The position numbers were made by a program, and so were the translations under genes. A stretch of DNA of 64,000 nt from Paractinoplanes lichenicola (GTDB taxonomy: Bacteria > Actinomycetota > Actinomycetes > Mycobacteriales > Micromonosporaceae), in contig NZ_JAENHO010000013.1 of the NCBI RefSeq assembly GCF_016785085.1, positions 186,001 through 250,000 of the forward strand, given 5' to 3'. This document shows positions 51,430-60,114 of the stretch, piece by piece (position 1 is the first letter of the stretch; the number at the start of each line of letters is the position of its first letter). The notes beneath the pieces are model-generated. The model saw only the letters and a program-made list of their open reading frames with translations. It searched no databases and was not told where the DNA came from.

Positions 51430-51600
51430 CTAAGGCCTGTTTTATAACTGGGACGGGGCTGCGGCAGGGCCCAGATCCCGCCTGGGGCGGCGTCCCGCGA
51501 AAGCCCGGTTCCAACCCCGGGAGCCGGGCTTCCACGGGCCACCACCAGACGAAATCTGGACCCGGCCTCGCTGCCGCCCCAGTTATAAAACAGGCCTTAG
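51430..51600. mobile_element. Palindromic MITE-like element (about 167 bp) flanked by TA
   Basis: Perfect terminal inverted repeats: AGGCCTGTTTTATAACTGG at the left and its complement at the right, each flanked outside by TA, the target duplication typical of IS630/mariner-type elements. The inside is itself an imperfect palindrome (GCCCAGAT/ATCTGG, AGCCCGG/CCGGGCT), so the whole unit can fold as one long hairpin. No coding capacity. It sits between convergent genes and supplies the stop codon of the SDR gene. Confidence 0.8.
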
Positions 51601-52583
51601 GCGCCGGCGCGGAGCAGTGTCTCGCTCAGGGTCCACAACCGGGCCGCGTCGGCGCTGTCCAGTGCGTGCGAGACGGCGTCGGCGGGAATGGCGTCCGCGG
51701 TCGGGACGAGGGTGCGGTCGTCGATCGGCGCGACGTCGTTGTTGTTCAGATACAGCCCGCCCAGGCCGTTCAGCTGCGGGCTGGTGGCGCCGAAGACGAT
51801 CGTGGCGGCGCCTTGCTCCGCGGTCTTCTTGCCGGCTTCCGGGTCGATAACGGGATTCCCGTACGCGTCGACGAGGCCCATCCGCTGGTAGTCGGCTCGG
51901 CTGCCGCCACTGTTGAGCTGCGTGCCCAGGACGACCCCGGGGTGCGCCGCGAACGCCCGGATCCGGTCGGCCGCCCACCGTTCGTCAAGCGCGACGGCGA
52001 ACAGCACGTTGGCGAGCTTCGCCTGCGCGTAGGAGCTTCCCGGATCGTACGAGGTGGTGAAGTGGGGGTCGTCCCATCGGATCCGGCCGAATCTGTGCGC
52101 CCCGGACGAGACGTTGACGACCCGGGCCCCGCCGGCGCGCCGAAGCGCCTCGTGCAGGGCGAGGGTGAGCTGGAAGTGCCCGAGATGGCTGGTGGCGAAC
52201 TGCACCTCGAACCCTCGGCTGTCCCGGCGCACCGTGCCGGGCGTGGGCACCGCGGCGTTGTTGATCAGGATGTGCAGCGGCCGCCTCGAGGCCACCCAGT
52301 CCGCGGCGAAGGCGTCGATAGTGTCCGGCTCGAGCAGATCCATCGGGGCGACGGTCACATTCGCCGTCGCGCCCAGGGCCTGCGCGGCACGCTGCGGGTC
52401 ACGGGCCGGGACGGTGACGGCGGCGCCGGCTCGAGTCAGGGCTCGCGTGACCGCCTTGCCGATGCCGGAGTGGCCGCCGGTGACGACCGCGTTGACGCCG
52501 GCCAGGTCCACGCCGGCGAGCACGTCATCCGCGGTCGCCGCCGCCGTGAAGCCGCTGCCGAGCGGACGCTGAAGCTTGCTCAC
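51597..52583 (-). CDS. Short-chain dehydrogenase/reductase (retinol-dehydrogenase-like)
   Basis: 328 residues from GTG 52581-52583 with AGAGAGATCAAC upstream. Cofactor motif TGGHSGIGKA, the NNAA segment (LINNAAVP), catalytic Ser in VNVSSGAH and the YxxxK motif (YAQAKLAN). The C-terminal extension after AAHPGVV is typical of the atypical group related to retinol dehydrogenases. The TAA stop at 51597-51599 is formed by the end of the MITE; before insertion it would have been TAG at the same place. It follows the hydrolase gene and may share its regulation. Confidence 0.9.
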   Translation of the reverse strand: MSKLQRPLGSGFTAAATADDVLAGVDLAGVNAVVTGGHSGIGKAVTRALTRAGAAVTVPARDPQRAAQALGATANVTVAPMDLLEPDTIDAFAADWVASRRPLHILINNAAVPTPGTVRRDSRGFEVQFATSHLGHFQLTLALHEALRRAGGARVVNVSSGAHRFGRIRWDDPHFTTSYDPGSSYAQAKLANVLFAVALDERWAADRIRAFAAHPGVVLGTQLNSGGSRADYQRMGLVDAYGNPVIDPEAGKKTAEQGAATIVFGATSPQLNGLGGLYLNNNDVAPIDDRTLVPTADAIPADAVSHALDSADAARLWTLSETLLRAGA

Positions 52584-52646
52584 GTTGATCTCTCTGTCGG
52601 GTCAGGGGCGCCGGCCAAGGACGAACCCGGCCGGCGCCCGGGAGGA

Positions 52647-53543
52647 CTACTTGGATTCGATGCGGCCGACCGGTTCGGCCGTGACCTTGCTCCACGCGGT
52701 GGGATCGACCTCCAGGGCCTGCTGGAGGAAGGCCGTGGTCGTGCGGCGGACCAGCTCGACGCGTTCCGGGCTCTCGTCGGTCGTACTGGCCGAGCCGTAG
52801 GCGTGGATGCCACCGAGGGAGTGCTCGCCACCGATGAGGGTGACGAGGTGCTGCGCGCCGGGGCTCAGGTGGTAGACGTCGGTGAACCAGTCCGGGCCGC
52901 GCGTGGACAGCAGCGACTGGTCGTGGTCGCCGGCCACGACGATCGACGGGGTCGTGAGCTGCTCGAAGTCCGGGCTCATGAACGCGAAGTTCTGCTGTGC
53001 GAAGGGGGTCAGGTCCGCGCCGCCGATTCCGGTCGTGGCCAGCAGCACGCCCGCCTTGACCCGCTTGTCGGTGCGGTCCTCGCCGGGCCGGCCGTCGGCG
53101 CCCACGACGCGGGCCCCGAGCAGCATCCCGACCGACTGGCCGCCCCAGGAGTGACCGGCGACCGCGAGGCGCCGGGTGTCGGCACGACCCGTCAGGCCGG
53201 GCACCGCGCCGATCACGGTCTCCAGCTGGTCGATGACCAGCTCGAGATCGTCGACGCGGGTCCGCCAGATCTCCGGGTAGCGGGGGTCGGCGGGCGTCAG
53301 CCCGAACTCGGCGGAGTCGAGGAAGGTCGGCTGGACGACGACGAACCCGTTGGCCGTCCAGTGGTCCACGAGCGGGTCGTACGAGTTCATCGACTGGGCG
53401 AATCCGTGGGCGAAGACGATGACCGGGAGCTCCGTGCCCTCGACGGGCGCCGTGATCCGGACCTCGAGGTCGTCGCCCCGGGCAGGCGCCGAGAGCGTCA
53501 CCGGCCGGACGCTGATGACCTGAGGAGTGTTGCTGCGAGGCAT
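52647..53543 (-). CDS. Alpha/beta hydrolase (chlorophyllase/PET-hydrolase-like)
   Basis: 298 residues. ATG 53541-53543 with GGAAGGACTC upstream; a longer start at 53591 would overlap the operator. IVFAHGFAQS forms the oxyanion region, GHSWGG is the nucleophile elbow, and GDHDQSLL and GGEHSLGG carry the probable Asp and His. No signal peptide. It is transcribed away from a TetR gene with two operators between them, so it is probably induced by a substrate-like compound. Substrate unknown. Confidence 0.88.
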   Translation of the reverse strand: MPRSNTPQVISVRPVTLSAPARGDDLEVRITAPVEGTELPVIVFAHGFAQSMNSYDPLVDHWTANGFVVVQPTFLDSAEFGLTPADPRYPEIWRTRVDDLELVIDQLETVIGAVPGLTGRADTRRLAVAGHSWGGQSVGMLLGARVVGADGRPGEDRTDKRVKAGVLLATTGIGGADLTPFAQQNFAFMSPDFEQLTTPSIVVAGDHDQSLLSTRGPDWFTDVYHLSPGAQHLVTLIGGEHSLGGIHAYGSASTTDESPERVELVRRTTTAFLQQALEVDPTAWSKVTAEPVGRIESK

Positions 53544-53599
53544 GGTGAGTCCTTCCGGGGGTGGGCGACCTGAAACGGATCGCTGTTCCACCTAAGATA

Positions 53600-53644
53600 C
53601 GGAACACGGTTCCGCTAGACAACGCCTTAACGGAACCGTGTTCC
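53600..53644. promoter_or_regulatory. Two TetR operators between divergent hydrolase and TetR genes
   Basis: CGGAACACGGTTCCG (53600-53614) and CGGAACCGTGTTCC (53631-53644) are inverted copies of each other. Each is itself a palindrome with GGAAC/GTTCC arms. The arrangement suits a TetR dimer pair that blocks both promoters. Confidence 0.8.
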
Positions 53645-53676
53645 ACAACACACCGGCGGCGTGCGATCATCGGAGC

Positions 53677-54270
53677 GTGAACGCCTCCGCACCCCGACCC
53701 GCCGCCCGGCGTCGACGCACCGACGCGAAACGCAACGAGGACGCCCTGCTGGAGGCGGCCGCGTCGGTGTTCGCTGCCTCCGGGGTCGACGCACCGGTGC
53801 GCGAAGTGGCGGCGGCCGCGGGAGTCGGCGTGGCGACGCTCTACCGGCACTTCCCGACCCGCTCCGACCTGGTCGTCGCCGTCTACCGCCACCAGGTCGA
53901 CGCGTGCGCGGACGCCGGACCGGCCCTGCTCGCGTCGGAGGCGTCCCCGTTCGCCGCCATCCTGCGCTGGGTGCATCTGTACGTCGACTTCCTCGGCACC
54001 AAACACGGTCTCGCCCGGGTGTGGGAGGGCGACCCGGACGGCTTCACCGCCCTCCACCGCCTGATCGTGGATCGTCTCGTACCCGTCCTGACCGACATGC
54101 TCGCCGAGGCCCGGGCCTCGGCGGAGGTAGTCGCCCCGATCACGGCCTACCAACTGATCCGCGCCGTCGGTGACCTCGTCGCCTTCAACCCGCCCGACCC
54201 CCAGTACGACGTCCGGCGGATCGTGACCCTGCTCGTCAGCGGGCTGCGTCAGCAGCAACCTCACCCATGA
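53677..54270 (+). CDS. TetR-family repressor
   Basis: 197 residues from GTG 53677 (CGGAGC just upstream); GTG 53638 is a longer possibility but overlaps an operator. Arg-rich N-terminus, then a helix-turn-helix: VREVAAAAGVGVATLYRHFPTRSDLVVAVYRH. The C-terminal ligand domain has ILRWVHLYVDFLGTKHGL and ends in LLVSGLRQQ. It is predicted to repress itself and the divergent hydrolase through the two palindromes at 53600-53644. Confidence 0.92.
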   Translation: MNASAPRPAARRRRTDAKRNEDALLEAAASVFAASGVDAPVREVAAAAGVGVATLYRHFPTRSDLVVAVYRHQVDACADAGPALLASEASPFAAILRWVHLYVDFLGTKHGLARVWEGDPDGFTALHRLIVDRLVPVLTDMLAEARASAEVVAPITAYQLIRAVGDLVAFNPPDPQYDVRRIVTLLVSGLRQQQPHP

Positions 54271-54325
54271 CCGCGGTAAGGCGAGGGCCTGCGTCGCGAA
54301 GGTAGCCGGCGCTGCCGGCGGCCCT

Positions 54326-54835
54326 TCATCGCTCCACCGGGCCGGCCGCGTCCGGACAGCGCGCCCCGCGAAAGACAAACCAGCGTGCTGCCGCGTAGGC
54401 GAGGAGCACAACGAAGGCCGCGGAGATCAGACGGGACGTCCAGAATTCCACGCCGGCGGCGTTGAGACCGGTGGTCAGGCCGACGGTCAGCAGATAGTCG
54501 GCGATCGCGACAACGGCGTAGCGCAACGATTCACGGCCCATCGGCGCGCGCGAACGGAAGTTCCAGGTGCGGTTGAACAAGTAGTTCAAGCCGACCGCAC
54601 CGATGTAGGCCAGGGACACGGCGGCGGGGACCGGCATGGCCAGAACGTGCCGGAGCAGCCAGAGCAGCGCGAGATCGACGGCGAACGTCAACCCGCTGAG
54701 CATGGCGAAGCCGACCAGCTCGCGGGGGATCACCCGCCGAAGCGGTGCGGGAAGCCAGTCACCGAGGTGGCGCCCACGGTTTCGCGACTCGCGGCCGAAC
54801 CGTCCGCCGGGATCGGCTTGAGTGTCTATGACCAT
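54326..54835 (-). CDS. GtrA-like membrane protein
   Basis: 169 residues from ATG 54833-54835 with GAAGGAG close upstream. It has four hydrophobic helices with the family pattern ELVGFAMLSGLTFAVDLALLWLL, YIGAVGLNYLFNRTWNFRS and RWFVFRG. GtrA proteins help flip or deliver lipid-linked sugars for cell-surface polymers. A charged cytoplasmic leader of about 40 residues precedes the first helix. No glycosyltransferase lies next to it. Confidence 0.88.
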   Translation of the reverse strand: MVIDTQADPGGRFGRESRNRGRHLGDWLPAPLRRVIPRELVGFAMLSGLTFAVDLALLWLLRHVLAMPVPAAVSLAYIGAVGLNYLFNRTWNFRSRAPMGRESLRYAVVAIADYLLTVGLTTGLNAAGVEFWTSRLISAAFVVLLAYAAARWFVFRGARCPDAAGPVER

Positions 54836-54914
54836 GTCTCCTTCGAGCGGCGCGGCCCGCCTCGAGCACAGCGATGGCTGGACGCTGACGACCGGCTGGA
54901 CACCCCCGAATCGA

Positions 54915-55388
54915 TCAGTCGCCGCCCGGGCCCTCCAGCCCACCGCCGTGCTCGAGGCCTCCGTGATGCTCGAAGCCCTCGCCGCCGAAGCCGTGCAGGG
55001 CGCCGGCCACCGAGCCGATCAGGAAGAGCACCATCAGCAGCAGAGTCGCGGCGACGATCAACCGGCGGAACCTCGACGCGCCCGGCACCCGGCCACGCAG
55101 GATCATCAGCTCGGTGATCAACTGCGCGCGGAGCAACGCGATGATCCTCCGCCACCCGGTCCGGGCCTGCTCGTTCCGAGGAAGATCGGCGGTCAGCGGA
55201 GTCAGCTCGTCATGGTGCTTCGCGTCGTAGACGGCCGACAGCCGCTCGTCGAGTTCCTCCATCGTCAGGCGGCCTTCCCCAGCGGCGTCCCGCAGCCGCG
55301 CGGACACCCTTTCCCGGTCGGCGTCCGAGCATCGGATGCGAGCCGGATCGGGTTCGGCTTGCGGCAGGCGGGCGGCGATGTCGTTCAT
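54915..55388 (-). CDS. DUF1707 (SHOCT-like) domain protein with membrane anchor
   Basis: 157 residues from ATG 55386-55388 with CGAGGTGCCCT upstream. The N-terminal domain IRCSDADRERVSARLRDAAGEGRLTMEELDERLSAVYDAK is the classic DUF1707 pattern. A single membrane helix (LIVAATLLLMVLFLIG) is followed by a Gly/His-rich tail (FEHHGGLEHGGGLEG), which could bind metal. Function unknown; common in actinobacteria. Confidence 0.88.
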   Translation of the reverse strand: MNDIAARLPQAEPDPARIRCSDADRERVSARLRDAAGEGRLTMEELDERLSAVYDAKHHDELTPLTADLPRNEQARTGWRRIIALLRAQLITELMILRGRVPGASRFRRLIVAATLLLMVLFLIGSVAGALHGFGGEGFEHHGGLEHGGGLEGPGGD

Positions 55389-55676
55389 AGGGCACCTCGA
55401 TCGGTCAGTGGTGTTCTCGGGCGACGATCACGGTGCCGGAAAAACCATGAACGTCTGCTGAAGGCCGGGCCTGAATTCGGCTTGCCGATCGCCCCGAAGG
55501 CTGATCTCAGCGTGACAAGCGTCCGGATGCCGGGCACGGCGGGGCGGCCTAACCGAGAGGTAGGTGGTTCGGCCGGCCCGCCGGCCGCCCGGCCGGCCGA
55601 CAGCGAGCGGCACCGACCGGACGTTTCACCGGGGGTCTGCAACCTCGCACCGCGGTCCTGAGAAAACGCTGAAGAG
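55389..55676. other. Intergenic region without recognisable gene
   Basis: 288 bp between the DUF1707 start and the end of the COG4705 remnant. No conserved coding frame, hairpin or repeat stands out. Confidence 0.4.
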
Positions 55677-56115
55677 TCACGCGCGTACGTGAAGCGGCTT
55701 GCGGCGCTCCTTCCGATGGGCGTGGGCCATCAGCGCGAACAGCACGCCCAGCAGCACGAGCGACGAGCCGAGGGTGCCCAGGGCCAGCCCGCCCTTGGCC
55801 ACCGGCTTGGTCAGAAAGTCGCCGGCAGTGGCCCCGAGCGGCCGGGTCAGCACGAAAGCCAACCAGAACAGCAGCACGTTGGGCACAGCCGGCACGTACT
55901 TGAGCGCCAGCAGCACCGCCAGCACACCGCCGACCAGCGCGGCGCCGCCGGCGTACCCGAGCCCGGAACTGTCGGCCAGGAAGTCACCCATCGAGGTGCC
56001 GAGGGTATTGAACACTCAGGGTTTGGGCGAATAAATCTCCGGCCGTCTCCCCCAAGGTCGTGGCGGCGATCTTCATGATCCAGAAGGCCGCGGTGACCTC
56101 GGGAAGCAACGCCAT
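55677..56115 (-). pseudogene. COG4705-type membrane protein with internal deletion
   Basis: It starts at ATG 56113-56115 with CTGAGGT upstream: MALLPEVTAAFWIMKIAATTLGETAGDLFAQTLSV. It then breaks near 56010 and resumes in another frame as FNTLGTSMGDFLADSSGLGYAGGA down to 55677. Compared with the intact relative at 63385, about 45 residues (the second and third helices) are missing. The parts on either side are well conserved. Function of the family is unknown (polytopic, repeated TTxGET-type motifs). Confidence 0.78.
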
Positions 56116-56186
56116 ACCTCAGACAGCGACCGGAACAGCCGATCCTTCCGCGCGTACCCGTCCGCCGTCCCGCGCAGGAGCACACG

Positions 56187-56843
56187 TTGATTCCCGTACG
56201 CCGTCTCGTCCGGCTCACCGCTGTCGGTGCCGCCACCCTGGGCACGCTCGCCGGATGCGCCGCGACCAGCGCCAACGCGTCGACCGTGCCCACCCCCGGC
56301 ACCACCTCGGCCAGCCCCGGCCCGGTGACCTCCGGCCTCGCCACAGCCGCGCCGCCGACCAGTGCCGCGCCCGGGCTTGTCAACACCGGCACCGCGTGGC
56401 CCAAGGTGATCCCGTCGATGATCGCGTACGGGCAGTGGCTGATCGCTAACCCCAACCCGGCGCTGGCCACGACCATCACGCAGCCCGGTTGCGCCAGCGC
56501 CAACGCGCTCACGGCGCAGTTGCAGTCACTGGTCGAGCAGCGCGCCTACGTCAAGACGGCCGCACCCACCCTGACTTACGTCTCCGGGCCGACCGGAACT
56601 GCCGCGGGCAACCCGGTCACCGTCGACATTCAGCTCACCCGCCCCGCCGAACAGATTCTGAGCCACACGGCCACGTCGACGGTCAAGGGTGATAAAACCG
56701 TCGTGCTGTCCGACCGCGCTCAGCTGCCGCCGACCAGCCTGCACCTGTCCCTGTGGCTGGGCGCCGACAAGAAGTGGCGCTTCTGCGACATCGCCGACGC
56801 CGTCAACGACCCGGACGGCGAAGCGATCACCACCCTGTTCTGA
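56187..56843 (+). CDS. Secreted lipoprotein of unknown function
   Basis: 218 residues from TTG 56187, placed by an AGGAG 7 nt upstream. Lipobox LAGC; the mature protein starts with a Ser/Thr/Pro-rich stretch of about 45 residues, then a compact domain with QPGCASANALTAQLQSLVEQR and KWRFCDIADAV (two Cys that may pair). It lies 45 bp before the response regulator gene and may act as an accessory sensor, which is only positional inference. Confidence 0.83.
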   Translation: MIPVRRLVRLTAVGAATLGTLAGCAATSANASTVPTPGTTSASPGPVTSGLATAAPPTSAAPGLVNTGTAWPKVIPSMIAYGQWLIANPNPALATTITQPGCASANALTAQLQSLVEQRAYVKTAAPTLTYVSGPTGTAAGNPVTVDIQLTRPAEQILSHTATSTVKGDKTVVLSDRAQLPPTSLHLSLWLGADKKWRFCDIADAVNDPDGEAITTLF

Positions 56844-56888
56844 CCGCCGTTCACCGGTTTCTCAGGTACGGCCGCCTAGCCTGCGCGA

Positions 56889-57578
56889 ATGCGAAAGAAC
56901 CCGGCACGGGTGCTGGTGGTCGAGGACGACGCGGGAGTCGGCGCGGGGCTGGTCGGTGTGCTCGCCGCCGACGGTCACGAGGTGCGCTGGGCCCGGACCG
57001 GGGCCGAGGCCCGGCACAAGCTGGCCGACGCCGTACCCGATCTGGTGCTGCTCGACCTCGGCCTGCCCGACAGCGACGGTCTCGACCTGTGCGCGGACAT
57101 CCGGGAGCGCGACGCCGACGTGGTGGTCGTCGTGGTGACCGCGCGGACCGGGGAGGCCGACGCCGTACGGGCCCTCGACGGTGGTGGGGACGACTTCGTG
57201 ACGAAGCCGTTCCGGCCGGTGGAGTTGCTGGCCCGGTTGCGCGCGCACCTGCGGCGCCGAGGCGACGCCGGTCCTCCCGAGCTGCGCGCCGGCCCGGTCC
57301 GGCTCGACCAGCGGGCCCGGCGGGCCTGGGTGGGTGACGTCGAGCTCGGGTTGCGGCCCAAGGAGCACGAGCTGCTGGCGGTGCTGGTGGCCGGGGCGGG
57401 CGAGGCTGTGCGGCGGGAGCAGCTGATGGAACAGGTCTGGGACGAGTACTGGTCGGGCTCGACCAAGACCCTCGACGTGCACGTAGCCAACCTGCGGCGC
57501 AAACTGGCCGACGCCGGGGACCGCTGGGACCGGATCGCCACCCTGCGCGGCTTCGGCTATAGGTTCGAGGCGGACTGA
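56889..57578 (+). CDS. OmpR/PhoB-type response regulator
   Basis: 229 residues from ATG 56889; no ribosome site is evident, so the mRNA may be leaderless. Receiver domain: acidic pair VVEDD, phospho-acceptor Asp in LLDLGLP, Thr in VVTAR, Lys in TKPF. The winged helix has RPKEHELLAVLVAGAGEAVRREQLMEQVW and TLDVHVANLRRKLADAG. It overlaps the convergent kinase gene by 22 bp, so the two are opposed rather than co-transcribed. Confidence 0.94.
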   Translation: MRKNPARVLVVEDDAGVGAGLVGVLAADGHEVRWARTGAEARHKLADAVPDLVLLDLGLPDSDGLDLCADIRERDADVVVVVVTARTGEADAVRALDGGGDDFVTKPFRPVELLARLRAHLRRRGDAGPPELRAGPVRLDQRARRAWVGDVELGLRPKEHELLAVLVAGAGEAVRREQLMEQVWDEYWSGSTKTLDVHVANLRRKLADAGDRWDRIATLRGFGYRFEAD

Positions 57579-58778
57579 CCGGCCGGCGGCAGCATCAACG
57601 CGATCCGTGGACCCGGGGCTCGCCGCCGGATCAGCACCGATCCCCCGGCCCGCCCGGCCAAAGCGCTCACCAGTTGCAGCCCGGTACGTGGCAGGGCGTC
57701 GGCGCTCAGCCCAGGGCCCTGGTCGCAGACTTCGATCAAAACCGCTTCCCCGTACGGCTCCACCGTCACCGTGATAGGCCCGGCGCCGTGCCGTACAGCG
57801 TTGTCGAGCAGGACGTCCAGGCTTTGCCGCAGCGCCGGCGCATTCATCGCGACCGGCCCGGTGTCGTCGCGCCGCACAGTGACCGGGCGATCCGGCGTCG
57901 TCCAGCGCTGCGCTGCCTCGGCCGCGATCGCGCCGGGATCGCAGGAGCCGCCGGCCCGGGAACGCAGCGCGAGCAGATCGGAGATGGTCACCTCGAGGTC
58001 GTGAGCCCGGCCCAGTGCGGCGCTGATATCGGCGACCGGCCGTTCCAGCGCCAGCAGCACCCCGGCCAACGGGGTCCGTAACTGGTGGGAGGCATGCCGG
58101 ACGAAGTCGCGTTCCTGTTCCAGCAGGGCCTCGACCTCGCGCGCACTCTCGCGCAGGGCGTCCCCGGCCGCGTCCGCCTCGGCGATGCCCCAGCGCGGGA
58201 GGTCGATCGGGCCGCCGTCGCCGAGCTGCCGGGCCGCCGCGGTGAGCTGCTCGAACGGGCCGGAGATGCGGATTGCGGACCGCCGCGCGAGCAGCACGGC
58301 GATACCCATCACGAGCAGAGCGAGCGCGGCCAGCAACGCCCACACCCGGTAGGTCTCGGCGCGCAGCCCGGCCAGGGGCACCGCCGCCCGCACACTCCCG
58401 GCCACCGTGGTGTCCGACAGGACCGGCACCACTACGCCGAGGGCATCACCGTCGCGGCCGTCGTGCTCGCGCCCGTCAGCGACCTGGGCCGCCAACGCCG
58501 ACCGGGCCGGACCGGACCCGGCAACCAGGCCACCACTCGCGTCGTAGACGGCGATCCGCACGCCATGGCTGCCGCCCGGCACCCGGACAGGGACACCGGC
58601 CTCGAGGACGTTGTCCGGCACGGCGGCGACTCCGCGGGTGGCGTCGCGCTGCAGGGTGGTCAAGGCTTGGCTGGTGATCAGCCGGTCGAGCACCACGGCC
58701 AGCGGCACCCCGAACAGCAGCAGGGCGATCACCGCGACCGACGCGATGGCCCGGCGCACCTGCCTGCGCATGGTCATG
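57557..58778 (-). CDS. Sensor histidine kinase
   Basis: About 406 residues; ATG 58776-58778 is chosen over an upstream GTG (58786). Two membrane helices (about 12-32 and 150-172) bracket a 115-residue extracellular sensor. A HAMP segment is followed by the dimerisation box FVRHASHQLRTPLAG with the phospho-His, an N box (LDVLLDNAVRHG) and a G1 box (VCDQGPGLS). The Gly-rich G2 box is short (TGLQLVSALAG). It is the probable partner of the overlapping response regulator. The gene starts 86 bp from a divergent lipoprotein-ABC operon. Confidence 0.92.
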
Positions 58779-58864
58779 CCCCGCACGGTAGGCCGGGCAA
58801 GGCAAACGCCCGCTTAACGCCACGTTGGCCGGGCGCTGGCCGGCCCTTCCCTACGGTCGGCGGC

Positions 58865-59464
58865 ATGAGACGAATCAGCCTGCTGGCGGCGGTTGTGCTG
58901 GTGGCCGGATGCGGAGCGAACCCGCCCGCTCCGATGCCGGTCCCGTCCGCCACCTCGTCGACCTTCGCCCAGCAGAAGGCGGTTCCCGCCGAGTCGAACC
59001 CGCCGGGCGACATCCCCGACAACATCGCGTTCGTCGCCTACACCAGCACCGCCGGCCGCTACCGGTTCACCCATCCCGAGGGCTGGGCCGAACGGTCCCA
59101 GGCGAGCACGGTGACCTTCACCGACAAGCTCAACGGCGTGCAGGCGAGCACCGGACCGGCCACCACCGCGAAGACGGCCGACTACGCAGAGAAGCACGAC
59201 GTGCCCGACCTTCAGCACACTCAAGCGGCGTTCGAGCTGAGCAGCGTCCTTGCCGTCACCGTCCCGGCCGGCGACGGCGTCAAGATCGTCTACCGGCGCA
59301 ACTCCGCACCCGACCCGGTCACCGGCAAGCAGTACCGCGACGAGGTCGTCCGCTACGACGTGGTCGCCCGCGGCCGCGAGGTCATCATGGAGCTGTTCGG
59401 GCCGGTCGGGGCGGACAACGTCGACGCCTACAAGACCATGATCGACAGTCTGAAGCTGCTGTGA
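58865..59464 (+). CDS. Secreted lipoprotein at head of an ABC transporter operon
   Basis: 199 residues from ATG 58865. TACGGT lies 7 nt before the ATG and could be a -10 box of a leaderless transcript. Lipobox VAGC. The mature domain has FVAYTSTAGRYRFTHPEGWAERSQASTVTFTD, similar to PsbP/photosystem-like or LpqN-type secreted folds. The stop codon overlaps the GTG of the next gene (GTGA), showing tight coupling. A likely extracellular partner of the exporter. Confidence 0.88.
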   Translation: MRRISLLAAVVLVAGCGANPPAPMPVPSATSSTFAQQKAVPAESNPPGDIPDNIAFVAYTSTAGRYRFTHPEGWAERSQASTVTFTDKLNGVQASTGPATTAKTADYAEKHDVPDLQHTQAAFELSSVLAVTVPAGDGVKIVYRRNSAPDPVTGKQYRDEVVRYDVVARGREVIMELFGPVGADNVDAYKTMIDSLKLL

Positions 59465-60114
59465 CGCCCCTGGAGGCCCACAGCCTGCACCGCTTCTACC
59501 GCCGCGGCGGCACCGAGATCCCGGCCCTGCTCGACGTGTCGCTCACCTGCCGGGCCGGCGAGATGGTGGCGGTCACCGGGCCGTCCGGGTCGGGCAAGTC
59601 GACCCTGCTGAGCCTGCTGGCCGGGCTGGACGACCCGGACGGCGGCTCGGTCCGCGTGGCCGGGGAACTGCTCAGCCACCGTACGCCCGCGGCGGCGGCC
59701 CGGCTGCGGGCAAGGCACATCGGCGTGCTGACCCAGAACAGTTCGCTGTTCGCCCATCTGAGCGTGCGCGAGAACGTCCGCTTCGCCGCCGCCCTGAGCC
59801 GGGCCGGCGGCCCCTCCCCCGACGACCTTCTGGACGCCCTCGGCCTGCGCGACGTCCGGCGAGCCACACCACGGACGCTGTCCGGGGGCGAGACCGCCCG
59901 GGCCGGGCTGGCCGTCGCGCTGGCCGGAGCACCCACCGTGCTGCTCGCCGACGAGCCGACGGCGGAGGTCAGCACCGACGAGGAACGGTCGATCCTCGAT
60001 CTGCTGGGCGAATGGCGGCCCCCGACCGGCGCCACCGTTGTGGTCACCCACTCGGCCGCCGTCGCCGAGCACGCGGACCGGGTGCTGCATCTGGTGGACG
60101 GGAGGATCGCGTGA
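59461..60114 (+). CDS. ABC transporter ATPase 1 (MacB/LolD type)
   Basis: 217 residues; GTG 59461 overlaps the previous stop. Walker A GPSGSGKST, Q-loop LTQNSSLF, signature altered to LSGGETARAGLA, Walker B VLLADEPTAEVSTDEE, H-loop VTHSAA. In Walker B the usual DEPTGNLD pattern is changed to DEPTAEVST. It forms a pair with the next ATPase on the single large permease. Confidence 0.93.
   Translation: MTPLEAHSLHRFYRRGGTEIPALLDVSLTCRAGEMVAVTGPSGSGKSTLLSLLAGLDDPDGGSVRVAGELLSHRTPAAAARLRARHIGVLTQNSSLFAHLSVRENVRFAAALSRAGGPSPDDLLDALGLRDVRRATPRTLSGGETARAGLAVALAGAPTVLLADEPTAEVSTDEERSILDLLGEWRPPTGATVVVTHSAAVAEHADRVLHLVDGRIA

Noticed and set aside
51430..51600. Structured element considered as a tRNA or attachment site
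   Set aside because: A GGTTCCAACCC-like segment is present but no acceptor or anticodon arm forms; the long terminal repeats and TA flanks fit a MITE.
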